A stretch of 9,206 bases of DNA from assembly GCF_002873135.1 (NCBI RefSeq), contig NZ_MCVI01000056.1:1-9206 (forward strand). Direction: 5' to 3'. Position 1 is the first letter of the stretch, and every line of letters starts with the position of its first letter. The position numbers and the translations under genes are program-made. Source of the DNA: Shewanella sp. 10N.286.48.A6. Its GTDB lineage: Bacteria; Pseudomonadota; Gammaproteobacteria; Enterobacterales; Shewanellaceae. The notes below the pieces were generated by a model. The model was not told the DNA's origin, ran no database searches, and saw only the letters and a list, made by a program, of their open reading frames with translations. Positions 5,961-9,206 of the stretch are shown piece by piece.

Positions 5961-6043
5961 CAATAACTTAGCGATGGTATCTTTGAAGTTTGAATTGAGC
6001 AGCCTGGAACATTATTGTGCTGCTATTGAATAAGCTGTTAACT
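5961..6043 (+). repeat. degenerate attC-like site before the PD-(D/E)XK cassette
   Basis: The core GTTAACT (6037-6043) is identical to the core of site 6. It is preceded by AATAAGCT as L', an inner pair AGCAGC/GCTGCT, and a possible R''/L'' CAATAAC-TTAGC at 5961. The pairing is weaker than in the other sites. It would mark the left boundary of the resumed array. Confidence 0.45.
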
Positions 6044-6057
6044 GCCTTTGGTAATCT

Positions 6058-6753
6058 ATGACGACTAACTCTCAAAAAAACATTGAAGAATCTTATGCAT
6101 TAAAACTGGCTGAATTACTTAACGAAACTTGGAAAGTTGAAAATGCGCCAGATGAAACTTCGTGGCCAGATTTATTGGTTGATGGTAATGGACAAAATTT
6201 TGGTTTAGAGGTTAGAGAAATTTATTCTGATGAATCTAGAAAAGGCTCTCCTAAAAGAGCAAAAGAATCATCACATATTAAACAAGTTAAATTGATATGC
6301 GAACGGTACTATAAAATTTCAAGTACACCAATTATTGTTAAGTTTTTAGGCTGTATTAAAGATGTTGAAAAAATAATTGATTGTATTAGTGCCATTGAAT
6401 CATTAGATGATTTTCAGCAAGTTAAACTTGAACCATATTTTGGATCTTTAATTTTTATAACCATATTACCTGATTCGTGCATACAGTACGATCGCTGGAT
6501 TTATGTATCAGATAAAGTTGGGTGGGTTTCAAAGCTTAACCTTAATATAATAGAATCAAAAATATTAGAAAAAGCAGTGAAATTGCCTAAGTATTCAGAG
6601 CACCTTAATGATGTAAGGTTGCTACTAGTATGTAATTCTTTATTGAATTCAGGTAACTATCAAATACCAGATGTAAGTGAATTAGATACTCAAGGATTCA
6701 CAAAAGTATATGTTCTTAAGTATCCTGATAGTTTGAGTGTTATCGGCAGTTAA
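6058..6753 (+). CDS. PD-(D/E)XK-like cassette protein, candidate nuclease
   Basis: The 231-residue soluble protein starts at ATG 6058, 15 bases after the degenerate core; the ribosome site is weak. After an N-terminal helix (residues 8-24), P37-D38 in WPDLLVDGNG and E51 with R53/E54 in FGLEVREI form a strand-turn-strand signature resembling the PD-(D/E)XK nuclease core, with the final lysine replaced by R or E. Many integron cassettes encode such restriction-endonuclease-like proteins, but activity cannot be assumed with the altered lysine. The remainder alternates strands and helices without further motifs I recognise. The TAA stop lies inside the R'' box of site 4, typical of cassette genes. 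No partner methylase is visible. Confidence 0.82.
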   Translation: MTTNSQKNIEESYALKLAELLNETWKVENAPDETSWPDLLVDGNGQNFGLEVREIYSDESRKGSPKRAKESSHIKQVKLICERYYKISSTPIIVKFLGCIKDVEKIIDCISAIESLDDFQQVKLEPYFGSLIFITILPDSCIQYDRWIYVSDKVGWVSKLNLNIIESKILEKAVKLPKYSEHLNDVRLLLVCNSLLNSGNYQIPDVSELDTQGFTKVYVLKYPDSLSVIGS

Positions 6754-6847
6754 CAAGGCGTTTAAACGGAACTAAAACAGTTGGTTAGGTTTCGCTTCGC
6801 TACACATTATAACCAACAATTTTAGTCCGCTTAACGCGGCGTTAGGC
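6748..6847 (+). repeat. integron attC site 4
   Basis: R'' is AGTTAAC (6748-6754), overlapping the preceding stop, and R' is GTTAGGC (6841-6847). The central stem GTTGGTT/AACCAAC encloses the same TTCGCTTCGC loop as site 2. The two sites are near-identical outside the stem changes. Confidence 0.92.
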
Positions 6848-6888
6848 GTTTTATCTAGTTTAGTGCTTTCTGATAGTTTGGAGGAATT

Positions 6889-7194
6889 ATGTTGGTTTCA
6901 ATTGTTCTCGTTTCAATCTGGGCTTTTCTAATGTTTCGTTCAGGTGTAGCTGAATATAAATATTATCAATCGGTCAAAACACTTGAGCCTAAAGTTTGGG
7001 AGCAGCTTGGGTCTCCAAAACATTTTAAAATTCCAATAGTATTTGTATCATCAAAAGGTTCAAAATTATTACGTGGTATTTCCAACGAAACAGTATGTGA
7101 GTTTGCAAATAAACACAGGCAAGCAGGTATTCAATTTTTGGCATATGTTGCGTTTGTTTTAGTTGCGAGCATAGTGTATTTTAAAATCGCCTAA
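6889..7194 (+). CDS. two-TM small protein, UspB-like
   Basis: The 101-residue protein starts at ATG 6889 behind a strong ribosome site GGAGGA (6880-6885). Hydrophobic segments at residues about 2-19 and 79-100 flank a soluble loop containing LEPKVWEQLGSPKHF. The topology (N-terminal TM, central domain with a proline-tryptophan/leucine-glycine-serine region, C-terminal TM) and length resemble the stationary-phase protein UspB (111 residues in E. coli). That likeness is by eye and not proof of homology. UspB has been linked to ethanol and stress tolerance, and no mechanism is known that could be transferred here. The TAA stop is part of the R'' box of site 5. Confidence 0.82.
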   Translation: MLVSIVLVSIWAFLMFRSGVAEYKYYQSVKTLEPKVWEQLGSPKHFKIPIVFVSSKGSKLLRGISNETVCEFANKHRQAGIQFLAYVAFVLVASIVYFKIA

Positions 7195-7287
7195 CAAGCT
7201 GTTAAACAAGGACAAAAAACAGTTGGTTTTGCTCCTTCGTCGCCAATTTTAACCAACTATTTTTTGCCTGTTAACAGGGCGTTAGCA
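7189..7287 (+). repeat. integron attC site 5
   Basis: R'' is GCCTAAC (7189-7195) and R' is GTTAGCA (7281-7287; the last base deviates from GTTRRRY). L''/L' pair through CTGTTAA and TTAACAG, and the central stem is AGTTGGTT/AACCAACT with a different loop (GCTCCTTCGTCGCC). Confidence 0.9.
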
Positions 7288-7299
7288 TCATGGAGGATT
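7287..7299 (+). repeat. shared cassette leader with ribosome site, copy 1
   Basis: ATCATGGAGGATT occurs here and again at 7937-7949, upstream of two otherwise unrelated cassette genes. It contains the ribosome site GGAGGA. The shared leader suggests common ancestry of the 5' ends of these cassettes, or selection for the same initiation region. Confidence 0.7.
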
Positions 7300-7303
7300 C
7301 CTC

Positions 7304-7858
7304 ATTAAATTTTTAGTAATCATATTGTGTTTAATATCTCAAACCGCAAACTCTGAAGAATGGTTCACAAATGGCGAACCAGATAGCTCAAAAAGCTTTC
7401 AAGGCACTTCAGGTGATTTTGGTGCAATGATTTTCATGACAACCGACTCGCAAAAAATGTTAGAAAATTGGGAAGCACCAACACCGGGTTTCCATATTTT
7501 AGAATCCGAGAATGTTGAAAAAGGTCAACCAATTGAAGCTTTAGTTTTATTTAGTGGTTGTTCTGCTAATGCGGAAGGGAACTGTGTTGCTGAAGTTGAT
7601 TACCAAATTCTAAAACCGGATGGAACAATCTATGCTGAATATAAAAATACTGAGCTTTGGAAAAACAAACCAGCGCTACCTAAAGGTCAATTAGGCCTTG
7701 CTATCGATCGCGTGGGTTTAATCGCTGAGAGTAATGACCCTGTTGGGGTTTATAAAGTAACTTGCGTTGTAAAAGATTTGGTAAGTGATAATAGGTTTTT
7801 TATATATTCTAGCTTCACGGTAAATGAGGCTAACAAGGCAATAAAATCGGACACGTAA
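7304..7858 (+). CDS. secreted/periplasmic beta-rich protein, apparent ATT start
   Basis: No ATG, GTG or TTG start gives a sensible N terminus. Reading from ATT 7304, six bases after GGAGGA, gives a textbook signal peptide (KFLVIILCLISQTANS, basic residue then hydrophobic core) with likely cleavage after S17 before EEW. The TTG at 7325 would cut the signal in half and has no ribosome site. The mature domain (about 167 residues) looks like a beta sandwich, with two close cysteines (SGC and GNC) and a third in VTCVVKD. The repeated strand pattern (VDYQILKPDGTIYAEY, GVYKVTC) resembles Ig-like folds, but I do not recognise the family. The last residues (ANKAIKSDT) are encoded by the start of attC site 6. 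Periplasmic export via Sec is inferred. Confidence 0.8.
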   Translation: MKFLVIILCLISQTANSEEWFTNGEPDSSKSFQGTSGDFGAMIFMTTDSQKMLENWEAPTPGFHILESENVEKGQPIEALVLFSGCSANAEGNCVAEVDYQILKPDGTIYAEYKNTELWKNKPALPKGQLGLAIDRVGLIAESNDPVGVYKVTCVVKDLVSDNRFFIYSSFTVNEANKAIKSDT

Positions 7859-7929
7859 CAGTTGGCTCGGTTCCGCTTCGCTTCACATTTTAGCCAACTA
7901 TTACTTAGCCGTTTATTGCGGCGTTAACT
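7828..7929 (+). repeat. integron attC site 6
   Basis: R'' is GGCTAAC (7828-7834) and lies inside the upstream gene. The central stem AGTTGGCT/AGCCAACT is perfect, with loop CGGTTCCGCTTCGC. L' TTTATTGCGGC is followed by the core GTTAACT (7923-7929), which deviates at one position from GTTRRRY. Confidence 0.9.
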
Positions 7930-7936
7930 TACTTAA

Positions 7937-7949
7937 TCATGGAGGATTA
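7937..7949 (+). repeat. shared cassette leader with ribosome site, copy 2
   Basis: This is an identical 13-base copy of 7287-7299 (ATCATGGAGGATT). Here GGAGGA lies three bases before a normal ATG at 7950. Confidence 0.7.
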
Positions 7950-8303
7950 ATGGATATCAAAAAGTGGGCTTGGAAAATTGCGACAATAATAGTCATGGCG
8001 GGGTTATTGCTTAACCCTGAGTTAATGTCTTTAGTTTTGTTTATTGACGCTATTGGAATTGATTTATTTCTCTTACTTGTCGAAGTACAGATAGTAGCCA
8101 TAAGTGGATATTACTTTCATACATGGATTAAGCCGATACTTATGCCCCTATATAAGGCTTTGCTTAGAGTTGACCCTTACTTTTTCATCCCGACTAGGGA
8201 CTCTGTAGCAAAGTACCCATTGATCTTATGTCATGCAGTTCCTTTTTTGATGCTGTTTATTATTGGCGGCATCGTGGTTAAGCCGGTGATTGAGTCTGTG
8301 TGA
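7950..8303 (+). CDS. small cassette-encoded membrane protein (paralogue of 127-486)
   Basis: The 117-residue protein starts at ATG 7950 behind GGAGGA (7941-7946). Hydrophobic segments at residues about 8-34, 38-57 and 90-113 suggest three membrane passes, with a basic middle region containing WIKPILMPLYKALLRVDP. NPELMSLVLFIDAIGIDL aligns with APELLLFMDVAGVEV of the product of 127-486, so the array holds two divergent members of one family. Here the gene stands alone in its cassette, without the second gene found in the other. The acidic residue pair in the second hydrophobic segment (LLLVEVQ) is unusual for a membrane helix and may be functionally important. Family function is unknown to me. 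Confidence 0.85.
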   Translation: MDIKKWAWKIATIIVMAGLLLNPELMSLVLFIDAIGIDLFLLLVEVQIVAISGYYFHTWIKPILMPLYKALLRVDPYFFIPTRDSVAKYPLILCHAVPFLMLFIIGGIVVKPVIESV

Positions 8304-8307
8304 CGTA

Positions 8308-8408
8308 AGTTAACAAGCTGCTAAATCCAGATTCACCAAGGCTGTCATGCCATTTGCTGACCAAATCGCCCGCCAGCATTTGGTTCACTTATTAGCAAGG
8401 CGTTAGGT
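8308..8408 (+). repeat. integron attC site 7 (different sub-family)
   Basis: R'' is AGTTAAC (8308-8314) and R' is GTTAGGT (8402-8408). The stem pairs CTGCTAA with TTAGCAAG, and an inner stem pairs ACCAAAT with ATTTGGT. The centre (GCTGTCATGCCATTTGCTG region) is unlike the TTCGC-type loops of the other sites, so this cassette probably came from a different source. Confidence 0.85.
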
Positions 8409-8423
8409 TTTTCGGTGAGAGTT

Positions 8424-8774
8424 GTGAATCTTGGGAATTGGGATAACTCAATTATTAAAAGTATTTTATACGTAGGAATCCTTATTCCTTTGTATTACCT
8501 TATTTCGTCGAATTCGATTAATGATGTTTCTGGCTTGCTTGTAACATTTTTACTCTTCATTGGTGTATATTTTGTTATCTCTTTTCTTGGTTGGTTAATT
8601 ATTGGTTTTCCAATCCATTGGATAATATGTCGATTTACTAATAAACATGCAGGTTATTACGCATTAGTTGCATTTATTGTTGGCTTGTTGTTTTATAGCG
8701 CAGGTTTTGTTTTTTCATTTGCAGTAGTAATACAAATATTTATCTTTAGGCTTTATGTGTTTAAAAAAACCTAA
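8424..8774 (+). CDS. multi-pass membrane protein of a cassette
   Basis: A GTG at 8424 follows the ribosome-site-like GGTGAG (8414-8419) at four bases. A GTG at 8415 in the same frame would add three residues but overlaps that site. The protein (116 residues from 8424) is strongly hydrophobic, with segments at about residues 11-28, 36-62 and 78-110, the last probably two helices, so three or four membrane passes. GWLIIGFPIHWIICRFTNKHAGYYA forms the only notable polar loop (split here: GWLIIGFPIHW then CRFTNKHAGYY). No family is recognised. The stop TAA lies inside an R''-like ACCTAAC at 8769-8775, as in other cassette genes. Confidence 0.75.
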   Translation: MNLGNWDNSIIKSILYVGILIPLYYLISSNSINDVSGLLVTFLLFIGVYFVISFLGWLIIGFPIHWIICRFTNKHAGYYALVAFIVGLLFYSAGFVFSFAVVIQIFIFRLYVFKKT

Positions 8775-8824
8775 CAGATAAGGATAGGCCGCGCGTAGCC
8801 GCGTCCTTATCCCAAGTGTTGAAC
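8769..8824 (+). repeat. short attC-like hairpin at the end of the last cassette
   Basis: ACCTAAC (8769-8775) is an exact R'' and GTTGAAC (8818-8824) fits GTTRRRY. Between them AACA-GATAAGGA (8773-8784) pairs with TCCTTATC (8804-8811) and TGTT (8817-8820), and CGCG pairs with CGCG inside. The size (56 bp) is comparable to short attC sites such as that of aadA cassettes. Because the R' and R'' do not fully pair, it may instead be an unrelated hairpin inserted into a longer attC. Confidence 0.45.
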
Positions 8825-8858
8825 AAGCCCGAGTGATACCTTTATAGTGTAAATATCG

Positions 8859-8879
8859 GCGTAAGATCTTACGCTTTTT
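8859..8879 (+). terminator. terminator-like palindrome
   Basis: GCGTAAGATCTTACGC (8859-8874) is a perfect palindrome, with a stem of six to seven base pairs, followed directly by TTTTT. It could end transcripts of the last membrane-protein gene. The small loop makes it a modest candidate. Confidence 0.5.
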
Positions 8880-9041
8880 CGATGTGTGCAGAGCAGTTAC
8901 ATTTTTTACTAGCCGCATCGATCCCTTAGCATCGTCAGCTAATTTATTTACCTCAACATATCAACGCCTTAGCACCTCCTGATACTTTTCTTGTTCCGCA
9001 TCTTAAGTGTTAATTTTTAATCCTTCCGCTTAAACAGTGGC
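8880..9041. other. degenerate, apparently gene-free cassette DNA
   Basis: No gene with a credible start is seen. The right part (about 9005-9041), ending CTTAAACAGTGGC, looks like the L' arm of an attC whose left arm is not adjacent. Confidence 0.45.
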
Positions 9042-9048
9042 GTTAGGT
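9005..9048 (+). repeat. right half of an attC site
   Basis: CTTAAACAGTGGC followed by the core GTTAGGT (9042-9048) matches the right ends of the other sites. The nearest perfect complement of the core is ACCTAAC at 8769-8775, 280 bp from end to end, so this may be one attC split by an insertion, or a separate site with a lost left half. Confidence 0.6.
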
Positions 9049-9059
9049 GTGATTGGTTT

Positions 9060-9206
9060 TTGCCTAAGAAAGCTTGTCAGTCGTGCATGCTTATTCCTAT
9101 GCACCCCCATAAATATCATCGGTTGTCGGCAACAAGGGCAAGGTCGTATGGCTTGAGTTTTAGTGGTGTTTTCGAGCGGCGCAAATACGGTGCCAGCAAC
9201 GGCTAG
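9060..9206 (+). CDS. weak small ORF at the window end
   Basis: After the last core the frame is open from 9042 to a TAG at 9204-9206. Possible starts are TTG 9060 (48 residues) or ATG 9087 (39 residues), neither with a good ribosome site. The product is basic, with serine/arginine-rich segments (RLSATRARSYGLSF, VFERRKYGASNG), and is not recognised. The stop falls in GGCTAG, which resembles the R'' boxes where other cassette genes here end, so it may be the gene of the next cassette. Chance is a real alternative. Confidence 0.3.
   Translation: MPKKACQSCMLIPMHPHKYHRLSATRARSYGLSFSGVFERRKYGASNG

Larger units (their letters stand above)
5390..6036. other. gene-free region between the helicase and the resumed cassette array
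   Basis: No convincing gene lies here. The region holds a 253-bp element with inverted ends (5424-5676), the second copy of the 40-bp dispersed repeat (5531-5570), a small palindrome (5726-5739), an 11-bp perfect hairpin (5781-5808) and a degenerate attC-like structure (from 5961). These are listed separately. Confidence 0.6.

Noticed and set aside
8715..8918. Minus-strand 67-codon ORF
   Set aside because: It runs across the attC-like hairpin and into the membrane-protein gene, and its basic composition follows from reading the hairpin. No good support.
1..9206. Integron integrase (intI) and attI
   Set aside because: No tyrosine-recombinase-like frame is present on either strand; the window is internal to the array.

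Overview
The window is AT-rich DNA that looks like part of a large sedentary chromosomal integron from a marine-type gammaproteobacterium (Shewanella, Pseudoalteromonas, Alteromonas or Vibrio relatives; genus not determinable from the sequence alone). The main evidence is a series of roughly 100-bp imperfect palindromes with the attC architecture. Each starts with an R'' box of the type YAAC-AAG, has a central complementary stem, and ends in a GCGTTA core. Small plus-strand genes lie head-to-tail between them, and several of their stop codons fall inside the R'' box of the next site. No integron integrase, attI or Pc promoter lies in the window.

Layout. (1) 1-1809 holds an attC, then a two-gene cassette (small membrane protein overlapping an unrecognised 213-aa protein), an attC, then a single-gene cassette for a protein with a HEPN-like RX4H motif, then an attC whose core is damaged. 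(2) 1810-6036 interrupts the cassette pattern. It carries a possible tiny minus-strand ORF, a divergent CsrA-like gene, a umuD homologue under a textbook LexA box but without umuC, and a 9-bp tandem repeat. It also carries a divergent module of a minus-strand XRE regulator facing a winged-helix/coiled-coil gene plus an SF2 DEIH helicase broken by one in-frame stop codon. A 253-bp element with 27-bp inverted ends follows, and a similar end lies just after umuD. (3) 6037-8824 resumes the array with a PD-(D/E)XK-like protein, a UspB-like two-TM protein, a secreted protein that appears to start at ATT, a paralogue of the first cassette's membrane protein, and a multi-TM protein. (4) 8825-9206 is largely degenerate cassette DNA with a terminator-like palindrome, the right half of another attC and a weak small ORF running to the window end.

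How the parts fit. The cassettes look individually acquired. Several have nuclease-like, HEPN-like or membrane products typical of accessory and possibly anti-phage functions. The XRE/wHTH/helicase block is the best candidate for an undescribed defence-type system, but here its helicase is inactivated unless the stop is read through or is a sequencing error. The umuD gene should be SOS-induced by LexA cleavage, yet the polymerase partner is missing exactly where an insertion-sequence-like end sits.
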